Source: Flexivirga aerilata (GTDB lineage: Bacteria > Actinomycetota > Actinomycetes > Actinomycetales > Dermatophilaceae). Taken from it: a DNA stretch of 64,000 nt. The DNA lies in NCBI RefSeq assembly GCF_013002715.1, contig NZ_JABENB010000003.1, forward strand, positions 310,001 to 374,000, given 5' to 3'. Both the position numbers and the translations under genes were made by a program. Shown piece by piece: positions 35,247-50,113 of the stretch. Below the pieces are notes generated by a model. It made no database searches, was not told where the DNA came from, and saw only the letters and a list, made by a program, of their open reading frames with translations. The stretch's first letter is position 1. Each line of letters begins with the position of its first letter.

Positions 35247-36467
35247 GTGTCTGCGCGCACACTGAGTTCCCGGCAGCGTCGCGAGCTCGGTGCCGCCACC
35301 GCGATCGTCGCGACCTACTACGGCATGGCCCGATTCGGCCTGGGCTTGTCCGCACCTCGCGTTACCGAAGAAGGTGTGGTCACGACCGCTCAGATCGCCA
35401 CGGCTTCCTCGCTGAGCTTCGCTACCTACGTGCTCGCCTGTTTCCTCAGCGGCTCGATGCTGCGGCGCGATCGATGGCGCCTGAGCCTGCTTGCTGCGAT
35501 GGCATGCGCAACACTCGGATGTGTAGGAGCCGCGACCGCCACGACATCCATCGCGTTCCTGCTCTCGATCGCTGTCGGGGGTGCTGCGGCTGGGTTCGCG
35601 TCCGGTGCGGTGGCCTACCGCTTGGCTCGCGACATCCCAGTTTCCGGGGAGCAGCGATCCCAAGCCGTCGCCAATGCCGGCACCGGCACGGGCGTAGCGG
35701 TCGCGACCGTCTTGATTGCGCTTCCGGGCGGATGGCGCACGATGTTCTTCGTTGCAGCGATATTCGCCCTGGTCGCCACCTCGACGCTGCTTCGCGCCTC
35801 CCCCGCCGAGGGCGGCGATCCGCAAGCGGTGGCGGCGTCGGAGGAGCCGGGCCCGCGCCGCGACCTAGCTCTGCCCGTGCTCCTCACCGTGTTGATGGGC
35901 GCCGGCAGCTCAGTCTTCTGGACCTACGGTCGAAGCCTGGCCGAAACCAGCGCCGGCCTCACCGACGCCGCATCGTTGTGGTTCTGGGCCATGATCGGAG
36001 TCGCCGGGATCATCGGTTCGGTCTCAGGCGATCTGTCGGCGTTTGCAGGCACCCGGCTGTCCTGGTGCCTCTGCTCTGTTCTCCTGGCGGCCAGCATCGC
36101 GCTCCTGCCACAGGCAGCGGGCATCACAACCGCCATCATTCTCGGGGCCATCTTCGGCGCCATCTACGTCATGTTGTGTGGTCTGACGATCGAGTTGGCC
36201 CGGCAGTCGTGGCCGCACGCCGTCGGCGCCGGAACTGCTCTCCTGTTCGCAACGATCACCGTGGGCCAGGTCGTCGGCGCCATCGTTGCCAGCCTCACCG
36301 TCGACCAGTTCGGGATGGCTACCCTGTTCCGACTCGGCGCCCTCGTCAGCGGTCTCGGAGCGATTGCGGTCTGGGCACCTACGCCGCCCGTGCGCACCCG
36401 CCGGCCCGCGGACCTCCAGCGGCATCCGACCAACGGCGCCGAGACCATTCCCAGTCCAAGACGGTGA
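35247..36467 (+). CDS. MFS transporter, divergent from the GlxA-type regulator
   Basis: This 406-residue major facilitator has about 12 hydrophobic segments. The first reads AIVATYYGMARFGLGL, and a Met-Arg-Arg-Asp-Arg-like cytoplasmic loop follows segment 2. The GTG start has an AAGGAG site about 10 bases upstream. Arrangement opposite a GlxA regulator suggests regulated efflux or uptake of a small compound. A very strong hairpin follows the stop. Confidence 0.88.
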   Translation: MSARTLSSRQRRELGAATAIVATYYGMARFGLGLSAPRVTEEGVVTTAQIATASSLSFATYVLACFLSGSMLRRDRWRLSLLAAMACATLGCVGAATATTSIAFLLSIAVGGAAAGFASGAVAYRLARDIPVSGEQRSQAVANAGTGTGVAVATVLIALPGGWRTMFFVAAIFALVATSTLLRASPAEGGDPQAVAASEEPGPRRDLALPVLLTVLMGAGSSVFWTYGRSLAETSAGLTDAASLWFWAMIGVAGIIGSVSGDLSAFAGTRLSWCLCSVLLAASIALLPQAAGITTAIILGAIFGAIYVMLCGLTIELARQSWPHAVGAGTALLFATITVGQVVGAIVASLTVDQFGMATLFRLGALVSGLGAIAVWAPTPPVRTRRPADLQRHPTNGAETIPSPRR

Positions 36468-36494
36468 TTCGGCGCTGCGCCTCGCGCAGCAGAA

Positions 36495-36537
36495 GCGCCG
36501 GAGCCGGCGGACCATCGCGGTCCGCCGGCTCCGGCGC
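36495..36537. terminator. 19-bp perfect hairpin, bidirectional terminator
   Basis: A 19-base arm (36495-36513) pairs perfectly with 36519-36537 around a five-base loop atcgc. It sits in the 104-base gap between the convergent MFS and mpa genes, so it can stop transcription from either side. Confidence 0.85.
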
Positions 36538-36571
36538 GAAACTGCTTGAACGACAGGCGATTACGGGCGGA

Positions 36572-38311
36572 TCACAGGTATTGCCCGGTGCCCTTGATCG
36601 AGTCGATCGAGCGACCCGGTTCGGCGCCGTCCTTGCCGTCGATGAGCGTGCGGATGTAGACGATCCGTTCGCCCTTCTTGCCGGAGATCCGCGCCCAGTC
36701 GTCGGGGTTGGTGGTGTTGGGCAGGTCTTCGTTCTCCTTGAACTCGTCCACGCACGACCGCAGCAGGTGCTCGACCCGGATGCCCTTCTGACCGGTGGTC
36801 AGCTGCTCCTTGATCGCCATCTTCTTGGCGCGGTCGACGATGTTCTGGATCATCGCCCCGGAGTTGAAGTCCTTGAAGTAGAGGACCTCCTTGTCGCCGC
36901 TGGCGTAGGTGACCTCCAGGAACTTGTTCTCGTCGATCTCGGTGTACATCCGCTCGACGGTCGCCTGGATCATCGCGGCCACGGTGTCCTCGAGCGAGCC
37001 GTTGTTCTCCGCGACGTCGTCCGCGTGCAGCGGGAGGGTCGGCACGAGGTACTTGGAGAAGATGTCGCGCGCGCTCTCGGCGTCGGGGCGCTCGATCTTG
37101 ATCTTCACGTCGAGCCGCCCGGGCCGCAGGATCGCCGGGTCGATCATGTCCTCACGGTTGGAGGCGCCGATCACGATGACGTTCTCCAGCCGCTCGACAC
37201 CGTCGATCTCGGCCAGCAGCTGCGGCACGATCGTGGTCTCCACGTCGGAGGAGACGCCCGACCCGCGGGTGCGGAAGAGTGACTCCATCTCGTCGAAGAA
37301 CACCACGACGGGCGTGCCCTCGGACGACTTCTCCCGGGCCCGCTGGAAGATCAGCCGGATGTGCCGCTCGGTCTCCCCGACATACTTGTTGAGCAGCTCC
37401 GGGCCCTTGATGTTGAGGAAGTAGGCGGTCTCGCCGCGCCCGGTCTTCTCGGCGACCTTGCGCGCCAGGTTTGCGGCAACCGCCTTGGCGATCAACGTCT
37501 TTCCGCATCCGGGAGGACCGTAGAGCAGCACACCCTTCGGCGGCCGCAACGCGTGCTCGCGGAAGAGATCGGCGTGCAGGTAGGGCAGTTCGACCGCGTC
37601 CCGGATCTGCTCGATCTGGCCGGCGAGCCCGCCGATGTCCTCGTAGTGGATGTTGGGCACCTCCTCCAGCACGAGGTCGGCGACCTCGGCCTTCGGGATG
37701 CGCTCGAAGACGAAACCACTGCGGGTGTCGAGCAGCAGTGAGTCGCCGGCCCGGATCGGCTCGCCCTCCAGCGAGGCGGCGAGCCGGCAGACCCGTTCCT
37801 CGTCGGCGTGCGCGACCACGAGCACCCGGTCCGTGCCGAGCAGTTCCTTGGCCTGGACGAGTTCGCCGACCTGCTCGAAACCAACGGCGGCCACGACATT
37901 GAGCGCCTCGTTGAGCATGACCTCGCGGCCGGGCTGCATGTCGTCGGGCTCGATCGAGGGGCTGACCGCGACCCGCATCTTCCGGCCGCTGGACAGGATG
38001 TCGGCGGTCGCGTCGTCATACGTCTCGATGACGATGCCGTATGACGCAGGCGGCTGCGCGAGGCGGTCGACCTCACCCTTGAGGTTGACGATCTGCTCGC
38101 GGGCTTCCTTGAGGGTGCGCACGAGTCGCTCGTTCTGGGCGGAGAGCGTCCCGACCGATGCCTGCAACTGGCGCACCTGGTCGGCGAGTTCGCGCGGCGT
38201 GCCACGACCCGGGCCGGTGCCACCGAGCCGGTTGCGCAGGTCGCGCACCTCGCGCTGCAGGCTCTCGGCGCCTTCCTCGGGCGTGCCGGGCTGCTGGGGC
38301 TGGTCGTTCAC
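36572..38311 (-). CDS. mpa: Proteasomal AAA+ ATPase Mpa/ARC
   Basis: Mpa is the hexameric unfoldase that recognises pupylated proteins and feeds them into the 20S proteasome. The 579-residue protein has an N-terminal coiled coil (about 15-85) that binds Pup, the tandem OB domains (about 88-220), and an AAA+ domain with Walker A GPPGCGKT at 265-272 and Walker [12 protein letters not shown]. The C-terminus is GTGQYL, the Gln-Tyr-Leu tail that docks into the proteasome. The start is GTG with GGAGG 6 bases upstream. In relatives dop follows directly, but here a 10 kb block separates them. Confidence 0.97.
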   Translation of the reverse strand: MNDQPQQPGTPEEGAESLQREVRDLRNRLGGTGPGRGTPRELADQVRQLQASVGTLSAQNERLVRTLKEAREQIVNLKGEVDRLAQPPASYGIVIETYDDATADILSSGRKMRVAVSPSIEPDDMQPGREVMLNEALNVVAAVGFEQVGELVQAKELLGTDRVLVVAHADEERVCRLAASLEGEPIRAGDSLLLDTRSGFVFERIPKAEVADLVLEEVPNIHYEDIGGLAGQIEQIRDAVELPYLHADLFREHALRPPKGVLLYGPPGCGKTLIAKAVAANLARKVAEKTGRGETAYFLNIKGPELLNKYVGETERHIRLIFQRAREKSSEGTPVVVFFDEMESLFRTRGSGVSSDVETTIVPQLLAEIDGVERLENVIVIGASNREDMIDPAILRPGRLDVKIKIERPDAESARDIFSKYLVPTLPLHADDVAENNGSLEDTVAAMIQATVERMYTEIDENKFLEVTYASGDKEVLYFKDFNSGAMIQNIVDRAKKMAIKEQLTTGQKGIRVEHLLRSCVDEFKENEDLPNTTNPDDWARISGKKGERIVYIRTLIDGKDGAEPGRSIDSIKGTGQYL

Positions 38312-38384
38312 GTCGGCCTCCTTCGCGCAGAAGCACCAGTGGTGCTTGCGAGTGATGCCACCCGACCCTAACTCGCGAACCTGG

Positions 38385-40571
<2,187 letters not shown>

Positions 40572-40600
40572 TCAGCCTAACGAGCGGGCACCGGCCACCG

Positions 40601-40797
40601 CTGATCGAGTAGCGGCGAGGAACGAGCGGGGGCCTTGCTGATCGAGTAGCGGCGAGGAACGAGCCGCGTATCGAGATCAGCCCGGCAGCTCGCGTGGGTC
40701 GGGTGGTCTCGATACGCCTCCCCCGCTGCGCTCCTCCGGCTACTCGACCACCAACTCTTCGCCTCCCCCGCTGCGCTCATCCGGCTACTCGACAACC
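40601..40797. repeat. Composite of direct and inverted repeats (actinobacterial intergenic element)
   Basis: Two copies of ctgatcgagtagcggcgagg (40601 and 40638) lie upstream of two inverted copies, at about 40703-40752 and 40761-40797. The inverted copies share the core ccgctgcgct and ccggctactcgac. The inner arms gcgtatcgaga and tctcgatacgc are exact reverse complements, so the whole can fold into a long cruciform. It fills the gap between divergent genes. Similar elements are scattered in Micrococcales genomes. Confidence 0.8.
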
Positions 40798-40844
40798 AGG
40801 CAGCGCGCGCGGCGCTGTCGGTGGGCCGGGTTACGTTTGCCGGT

Positions 40845-41795
40845 ATGACGCAGGCCGCGCAGCACGACCACCCCGTGCAGTCGGACCACGCCCAGTCCGG
40901 CGTCCAGTCCGATCAGGGGCAGAACGACGGCCGGCCCCGTCAGCTGCGGGCAGCCCTGTCCCCCAGCCGCGCCGGCGACTTCATGCAGTGTCCGCTGCTC
41001 TACCGCTTCCGGGTGGTCGACCGCATCCCGGAGGAGCCGTCCGCCGCCGCAGCAAGGGGCACGCTCGTGCACGCGGTGCTCGAGCGCCTCTTCGACGCCC
41101 CGGCGGCCGAGCGGACCATCGAGGCCGCGACCCGGCTGCTGGACCCGCAGTGGCAGCAGCTGCTGGAGCGCGAGCCGGAGCTGGCCGGCCTGCTCGGCGA
41201 CGACCCGGCGGAGCGCACGCAATGGTTCGCCGAGGCGACCTCGCTGCTGGAGCGCTGGTTCACCCTCGAAGACCCGACCCGGCTCGAGCCCGCCGAGCGC
41301 GAGCTCTACGTCGAGGCGGAGGTCGACGGTCTCACCCTGCGCGGCTACGTCGATCGTCTCGACGAGGCGCCCGGTGGACTGCTGCGGGTCGTCGACTACA
41401 AGACCGGTCGCTCGCCGTCGGAGCTGTTCGAGGCGAAGGCGCTCTTCCAGATGAAGTTCTACGCGCTGGTGCTCTGGCGCACCCGTGGAGTGGTGCCGCG
41501 CATGCTGCAGCTGGTCTATCTCGGCAATGGCGAGCTCGTCCGTTACGAGCCCGACGAGTCCGACCTGCTCGCGACCGAGCGCAAGATCAAGGCACTCTGG
41601 GCGGCCATCGAGCGAGCCGCCCGCACCGGCGACTGGCGGCCACGACGCAGCCGGTTGTGCGACTGGTGCGACCACCGGTCGCGGTGCCCGGAGTTCGGCG
41701 GCACACCGCCTCCCCTGCCGGAGCATGCGATCGAGCTCGCCCTCGACCCGGTGCGCGCGGGAGGCACGTCGCCCGCCGAGGGCGACGACGCCTGA
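40845..41795 (+). CDS. RecB-family PD-(D/E)XK exonuclease
   Basis: The 316-residue protein has the Cas4/RecB-like nuclease core. A SPSRAGDFMQCPLLYRFR motif comes first, GTLVHAVLERLF supplies the His, VVDYKTGR is the DxK catalytic strand, and FQMKFYALV is the following QxxxY helix. CDWCDHRSRCPEF at about 280-292, with the earlier Cys, looks like a four-Cys iron-sulfur cluster site. Its cellular role in Actinobacteria is not defined; DNA repair is likely. The ATG of MTQAAQ is used. The N-terminal 35 residues are low-complexity and rich in Gln, Asp and His. Confidence 0.92.
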   Translation: MTQAAQHDHPVQSDHAQSGVQSDQGQNDGRPRQLRAALSPSRAGDFMQCPLLYRFRVVDRIPEEPSAAAARGTLVHAVLERLFDAPAAERTIEAATRLLDPQWQQLLEREPELAGLLGDDPAERTQWFAEATSLLERWFTLEDPTRLEPAERELYVEAEVDGLTLRGYVDRLDEAPGGLLRVVDYKTGRSPSELFEAKALFQMKFYALVLWRTRGVVPRMLQLVYLGNGELVRYEPDESDLLATERKIKALWAAIERAARTGDWRPRRSRLCDWCDHRSRCPEFGGTPPPLPEHAIELALDPVRAGGTSPAEGDDA

Positions 41796-41987
41796 CCGCT
41801 CGACGCCGACCGGCTACCCATAAAGGATTACTTTCCGGCGGGTCTGCAGTATTTCAATTACCGTCGCGTATAAATCCGACGTTTAGTCGAATGTATGGAA
41901 CCACGCCATACACCCGTTCAATCTCTGGCACTCTGTCCTGCGGAAGCCGCGCACTACCGGTGCGCTGCGTGGGGAAGAGGATGAGCA

Positions 41988-42974
41988 ATGGCAAGCCGTG
42001 CAAGAAAACGGAACAACCTGATCGTCGGCGCGGGGGCGGCGTTCTTTGCAGCGGGTACGGCGATCGCGATCGGCACCGCCGGTGCCGCGTCGGCCGCCCC
42101 TCCGGGCAATAATTCCACTGTCAAGATCCACGAACTCGACACGCCCGATCACACCGAGAGCAACGACCCGAAGGTGTGCGAATTCAACCTGGAGTACTTC
42201 AACCAGGACCCGAGCCAGGAGGGCTTCACCGCGGTGTTCACCACCCAGCCGGGTGGCGAGGCCGTGCTGACGATCCCGATGCCGCCGGCCGGTGCCGACG
42301 GCTACTCCGAGTCGGTCTACCTCAACGCCGACCCGAACGGCGAGACCGACGGTTACACCGTCCCGGCCGGCCAGTACTACGTGACGGTCTACGGCAAGTT
42401 CGGCACCGAGCCCGAGGAGAAGGCCAAGAGCAAGGTCTTCCGGGTCGACTGTGAGGACACGACACCGACGTCACCGACCGGACCGACGTCACCGACCGAG
42501 CCGACCAGCCCGACCAGCCCGACATCGCCGACCGAGCCGACCAGCCCGACCGGACCGACATCACCGACCGAGCCGACCAGCCCGACCGGACCGACGTCAC
42601 CGACTGAGCCCACGAGCCCGACCGGACCGACGTCACCGACCGAGCCCACGAGCCCGACCGGACCGACGTCACCGACCGAGCCGACCAGCCCGACCGGACC
42701 GACATCGCCGACTGAGCCGACCAGCCCGACCGGACCGACGTCACCGACCACCGGTCCCACGAGCCCGACGTCACCGACCGGGCCGACCAGCCCGACCACA
42801 GGACCGACCGCTCCCCCGACCGGACCCACGTCACCGACCACCGGTCCCCCGGTGGTGACCGACGGACCGCAGGGTGGCGGCGGTAACGACGCCGGCGTCA
42901 TCGGCCTCGGCATGGTCGCCTTCGGCGTGGTCGTCGCCGGTGCCGGCATGTTGCGGCGCCGGATGACCGAGTAG
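41988..42974 (+). CDS. Secreted, membrane-anchored Thr/Ser/Pro-repeat surface protein
   Basis: The 328-residue protein begins with a basic signal peptide ([16 protein letters not shown], cut near GAASAA). A small globular domain of about 120 residues follows, with CEFNLEYF and YVTVYGKFG and one Cys at each end that may pair. About 120 residues of TSPTGP and TSPTEP repeats come next. The C-terminus is a hydrophobic helix ([20 protein letters not shown]) and RRRMTE, the layout of sortase substrates, but no LPXTG is seen. It has a GAAGAGGA ribosome site and an AT-rich upstream region with TATAAA at 41869. Confidence 0.85.
   Translation: MASRARKRNNLIVGAGAAFFAAGTAIAIGTAGAASAAPPGNNSTVKIHELDTPDHTESNDPKVCEFNLEYFNQDPSQEGFTAVFTTQPGGEAVLTIPMPPAGADGYSESVYLNADPNGETDGYTVPAGQYYVTVYGKFGTEPEEKAKSKVFRVDCEDTTPTSPTGPTSPTEPTSPTSPTSPTEPTSPTGPTSPTEPTSPTGPTSPTEPTSPTGPTSPTEPTSPTGPTSPTEPTSPTGPTSPTEPTSPTGPTSPTTGPTSPTSPTGPTSPTTGPTAPPTGPTSPTTGPPVVTDGPQGGGGNDAGVIGLGMVAFGVVVAGAGMLRRRMTE
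42463..42850 (+). repeat. Thr-Ser-Pro coding repeat tract
   Basis: Tandem 36-base units (two six-residue blocks, TSPTGP and TSPTEP) repeat with few changes and then degrade into TSPTTGP blocks. In-frame length change is likely between strains. Confidence 0.85.
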
Positions 42975-42998
42975 TCGCGAATCCGCCAGTAGGACCAC

Positions 42999-43033
42999 GG
43001 AGGGCCGGTGCACCGGAGGTGCATCGGCCCTCC
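42999..43033. terminator. 15-bp hairpin terminator after the surface protein gene
   Basis: GGAGGGCCGGTGCAC (42999-43013) pairs with GTGCATCGGCCCTCC (43019-43033) with one G-T wobble and a five-base loop. The T-rich ttggttg follows on the plus strand. It separates the convergent surface-protein and HAD genes. Confidence 0.8.
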
Positions 43034-43130
43034 TTGGTTGTCCGCTCTTCTTGCGGTGCGCGTTTGCTCGGTGCGCGTGTGGGAGGTGCCGTCTGCGAGA
43101 TGCCGGCTTGGCGCGCCGCCCGCCGACGGG

Positions 43131-43799
43131 CTAGCGCGCGTTGGCGGTGACTGCCACCAGGTCGCCCGGGGTGAGGCCGTCCAACGAGTGCACCTGCACC
43201 GCGCCGTCGACCGGCGGCACCTGCACGATGTGCGGCACCGCGATCGTCGGCACCCCGGCGGCCACCGCCGCGTGGACGCCCGGGATCGAGTCCTCGATCG
43301 CGACGCAGACCGCCGCGTCGACACCGAGCTCACGGACGGCCGTCGAGTAGGCCTCCGGGTCGGGTTTGCCGTGAGTGACCCGGTCGCCGGTCACGGCCGC
43401 GGAGAAGGTCCCGGCCGGCAGCGCGTCGATGAGGACGTCGGCGAACGACCGGTAGGACATCGTCACCAGGGCGTTCGGGATGCCTTCTGCCACACAGGCT
43501 TTCAGCAACTGCTCCGCGCCGGGGCGCCACGGCAGGTGCTGGCGCATCTGCTCGATGACCCGCGCCAGGAGGTAGTCGACGATCTGCTCCGGCGCCAGCG
43601 TCACCGGGCTGTTGTCGCGGATGATCTGCGCGGAGACCAGCAACGGGTTGCCGACGAGCTGGTGGGCCATGTCGTCGTCCCAGGTGCCTCCGTACGACGC
43701 GACCAGGCCCTTCTCCGCGGCGATCCAGAGCGGCTCGGTGTCGACAAGGGTGCCGTCCATGTCCCACAGCACGGCCGCGGGCAGTGTCCTGGTGGTGAT
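43131..43799 (-). CDS. HAD-superfamily phosphatase (beta-phosphoglucomutase-like), possible AUC start
   Basis: The HAD core is clear: LWDMDGTLVDTEPLW (nucleophile and acid/base Asp), ALVTMSYRS (motif II), Lys in THGKPDPEAY (motif III) and VAIEDSIPGVHAA (motif IV). A helical cap lies between them. It is the usual neighbour downstream of metH. A perfect GGAGG lies 7 bases before an ATC codon (ATC-ACC-ACC), where homologues typically have ATG, so either AUC is the start or the ATG was lost. Canonical alternatives are a GTG at 43772, inside the first strand, and an ATG at 43880 that overlaps metH by 80 bases. Confidence 0.85.
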   Translation of the reverse strand: MTTRTLPAAVLWDMDGTLVDTEPLWIAAEKGLVASYGGTWDDDMAHQLVGNPLLVSAQIIRDNSPVTLAPEQIVDYLLARVIEQMRQHLPWRPGAEQLLKACVAEGIPNALVTMSYRSFADVLIDALPAGTFSAAVTGDRVTHGKPDPEAYSTAVRELGVDAAVCVAIEDSIPGVHAAVAAGVPTIAVPHIVQVPPVDGAVQVHSLDGLTPGDLVAVTANAR

Positions 43800-43800
43800 G

Positions 43801-47631
<3,831 letters not shown>

Positions 47632-47810
47632 TGTGGGGTTCCCTTCGGGGAAGATGGGCGCAGGTGGCTCGATTTTAGCCACCCGGTCGGGGGTTGCAGC
47701 AGTCAGGCGGGCCGGTCGGCGCGCGGCCTGCGGCATACCTGCGGCAGGAGCGGGGTTGCATTCCCTAAGCTGGTCGGGATCCGTCGGTCTGGAGCAAGGA
47801 GCGTGCGAAG

Positions 47811-48656
47811 GTGATCGAGTTCGAGGACGTGCCGGAGCTGCGCGACCCGATCATGATCGCCGCGTTCGAGGGCTGGAACGACGCCGGCGAGACCGCGTCG
47901 GCGACCGTCGCCCACCTGATCGAGACCTGGGACGCCTCGCCCATCGCCGCGCTTGACCCCGAGATCTACTACGACTTCCAGGTCAACCGGCCGCGGGTGT
48001 CCGGTGACGCGGGCAACCGTGAGATCACCTGGCCGACCACCAAGATCTTCCTCGCGCGGGACACCCCGCTCGACCGTGACGTGCTGCTCGTGCAGGGCAT
48101 CGAGCCGTCGATGAAGTGGCTGTCCTTCACTCGCGAGCTCGTCGAGTTCGCCGGCGAGTACGACGTCGGGATGATCATCACCCTCGGCGGCCTGCTCGCC
48201 GACGTGCCGCACACCCGGCCGATCCCGGTCACCGTCACGTCCGAGGACGAGGAGACCCGGCAGCGCTACGACGTGGAACCGAGCCGCTATGAGGGGCCGA
48301 CCGGGATCGTCGGCGTCGTCACCGACGCGGCGCACCGCGCGGAACTGCCGACGTTGTCCTGCTGGGCGGCCGTGCCGCACTACGCCGGCGGCAGTCCGTC
48401 GCCCAAGGCCACCCTCGCGCTGCTGACCCGCCTCGAGGAGTTGCTCGACGCGCTCATCGGGCACGCGGACCTGCCCGACCAGGCGCGCGCCTGGGAGCAC
48501 GGGGTCGACGAACTCGCCGCCTCCGACGACGAGGTGGCCGACTACGTGCATTCGCTGGAGGAAGCCCAGGACACCACCGAACTCCCCGAGGCCAGCGGCG
48601 ACGCCATCGCCCGGGAGTTCGAGAAGTATCTGCGGCGCCGCGAGACCGACGACTGA
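47811..48656 (+). CDS. PAC2 family protein (proteasome-assembly-chaperone-like fold)
   Basis: The 281-residue protein begins [29 protein letters not shown], the conserved start of actinobacterial PAC2 proteins. It also has the [16 protein letters not shown] motif and the [23 protein letters not shown] stretch. The fold is shared with eukaryotic proteasome-assembly chaperones and archaeal homologues, but the bacterial function is not established. It starts with GTG and is divergent from metH, the common arrangement. The 51-bp repeat element follows its stop. Confidence 0.92.
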   Translation: MIEFEDVPELRDPIMIAAFEGWNDAGETASATVAHLIETWDASPIAALDPEIYYDFQVNRPRVSGDAGNREITWPTTKIFLARDTPLDRDVLLVQGIEPSMKWLSFTRELVEFAGEYDVGMIITLGGLLADVPHTRPIPVTVTSEDEETRQRYDVEPSRYEGPTGIVGVVTDAAHRAELPTLSCWAAVPHYAGGSPSPKATLALLTRLEELLDALIGHADLPDQARAWEHGVDELAASDDEVADYVHSLEEAQDTTELPEASGDAIAREFEKYLRRRETDD

Positions 48657-48689
48657 GGGCGGGCGGCGGCAGAGCCGCGGGCTTCGCGT

Positions 48690-48832
48690 GCGTGCGCAGC
48701 CCGCGACCGTCGCGACTTCTGCACGCTCCCGGCGCGATGAGCGTGCGTATGCCGCGACCGTCGCGACTTCTGCACGCTCCCGGCGCGATGAGCGTGCGTA
48801 CGCCGCAACCGTCGCGACTTCTGCACGCTCCG
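48690..48832. repeat. 51-bp direct repeat, about three tandem copies
   Basis: Copies begin at 48690, 48741 and 48792, and the third is cut short. Each unit has outer inverted arms gagcgtgc / gcacgctc and an inner gcgaccgtcgcg, so each can fold into a hairpin. The tract fills the gap between the convergent PAC2 and mshC genes. Confidence 0.9.
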
Positions 48833-48846
48833 ACCGCCCCAGCGCG

Positions 48847-50094
48847 TCAGGCCCGCAACCCCAGCAGCGCGTCGAGCGCGTCGGCGACCTGCGGGCTGGG
48901 CTGGCCGTTGCCCGGTCGCGCGGCCCACTCGTCGACGAGCGCGACGGCGCGGGGGCTGTCGAGATCGTTCGAGAGCGCGGCGCGGATGCCGGCGATGAGC
49001 TCGGCGGCGCCGTCGTCGCCGCGCGTCTTCAGCGCGTCGCACCAGGTCTGCCAGCGCGTGGTCGCGTCGGCGAGCAGCTGCGGGGTGTACTCCCACGGGG
49101 TGCGGTAGTGCTGCGCGAGCAGCACGGTCCGGATCACCATCGGGTCGACGCCGTCCTTGCGCAGCTGCGAGACGCGCACCAGGTTGCCCTTGGACTTGCT
49201 CATCTTCTCGCCGTCGTAGCCGACCATCGCCTGGTGGGCGAAGCTGCGCGCGAACGGCGGGTCGTCGGTGAGCGCCACGGCCTGCACCGCGGACATCTCG
49301 TGATGGGGGAAGATCAGGTCGGTGCCGCCGCCCTGCAGCTCAAAGCCCATCCCGAGGTGGTCGAGGGCGATCGTAGTGCACTCCACGTGCCAGCCGGGAC
49401 GGCCACGGCCGAGCACCCCGCCCTCCCAGGCGGGTTCGCCGTCGCGCTCGACGCGCCAGAGCAACGGGTCGAGCGGGTCGCGCTTGCCCGGCGTGTCCGG
49501 GTCTCCCCCGCGCTCGGCGAACACCTCGAACATCTCGCCGCGGTCCCAGCCGCTGACCTCGCCGAACGACCGCTGCGTCGACAGGTCGAGGTAGACGTCC
49601 TCCGCCCCCGCGTGCACCGCGTCAGGGGTCGGCACCGAGTAGGTGACGCCCTTCTCGACCAGGCCGGTGATCGTCGCCACGTGCTTGTCCATCGTCTCCA
49701 CGACACTCACGTAGTGATCCGGCGGCAGCACCCGCAGGGCGCTCATGTCGTCGTGGAAGAGCTCGATCTCGCTGGTCGCGAGGTCCCGCCAGTCGACGCC
49801 GTCGCGGGCGGCTCGCTCCAGCAGCGGGTCGTCGATGTCGGTGACGTTCTGCACGTAGCGGACCCCGTGACCGGCGTCGCGCAGGACGCGGGCCGCGAGG
49901 TCGAAGGTCACGTAGGTTGCCGCGTGGCCCAGGTGCGTTGCGTCATACGGGGTGATGCCGCACACATAGAGCCGTGCGACGTCGTCGACCTGCACGGGCA
50001 CGGGGGCCGAGGAGTCCCGGCGCCAGAGCGCCAGGCCGTCACCTTTCCCGTGCAACTGAGGCAGATCCGGCGCGGGCCAGGGAGCGATCGTCAC
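48847..50094 (-). CDS. mshC: Cysteine:1D-myo-inositol 2-amino-2-deoxy-glucopyranoside ligase (mycothiol synthesis)
   Basis: MshC uses ATP to join cysteine to GlcN-inositol in mycothiol synthesis. The 415-residue enzyme resembles cysteinyl-tRNA synthetase. [17 protein letters not shown] holds the zinc Cys and the HIGH-type motif, [13 protein letters not shown] follows, and KMSKSKGN is the KMSKS loop. The C-terminus is shorter than in CysS because the tRNA-binding region is missing. It ends a tight minus-strand operon of five genes that begins with an F420-dependent oxidoreductase gene. Confidence 0.96.
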   Translation of the reverse strand: MTIAPWPAPDLPQLHGKGDGLALWRRDSSAPVPVQVDDVARLYVCGITPYDATHLGHAATYVTFDLAARVLRDAGHGVRYVQNVTDIDDPLLERAARDGVDWRDLATSEIELFHDDMSALRVLPPDHYVSVVETMDKHVATITGLVEKGVTYSVPTPDAVHAGAEDVYLDLSTQRSFGEVSGWDRGEMFEVFAERGGDPDTPGKRDPLDPLLWRVERDGEPAWEGGVLGRGRPGWHVECTTIALDHLGMGFELQGGGTDLIFPHHEMSAVQAVALTDDPPFARSFAHQAMVGYDGEKMSKSKGNLVRVSQLRKDGVDPMVIRTVLLAQHYRTPWEYTPQLLADATTRWQTWCDALKTRGDDGAAELIAGIRAALSNDLDSPRAVALVDEWAARPGNGQPSPQVADALDALLGLRA

Positions 50095-50113
50095 GCCGGC
50101 CAGGATATCGGGG

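Noticed and set aside
42322-42834. Minus-strand frame of Ser/Val/Arg/Trp repeats
   Set aside because: It is the mirror of the TSP-repeat coding tract; the plus frame has a signal peptide and C-terminal anchor.
47632-47810. Cobalamin riboswitch for metH
   Set aside because: The interval is short and neither the B12-box nor the expected multi-arm fold was recognised by eye.
48690-48832. Possible CRISPR array
   Set aside because: The 51-bp units are directly tandem with no unique spacers, and no cas genes are present; the RecB-like nuclease is an unrelated conserved gene.
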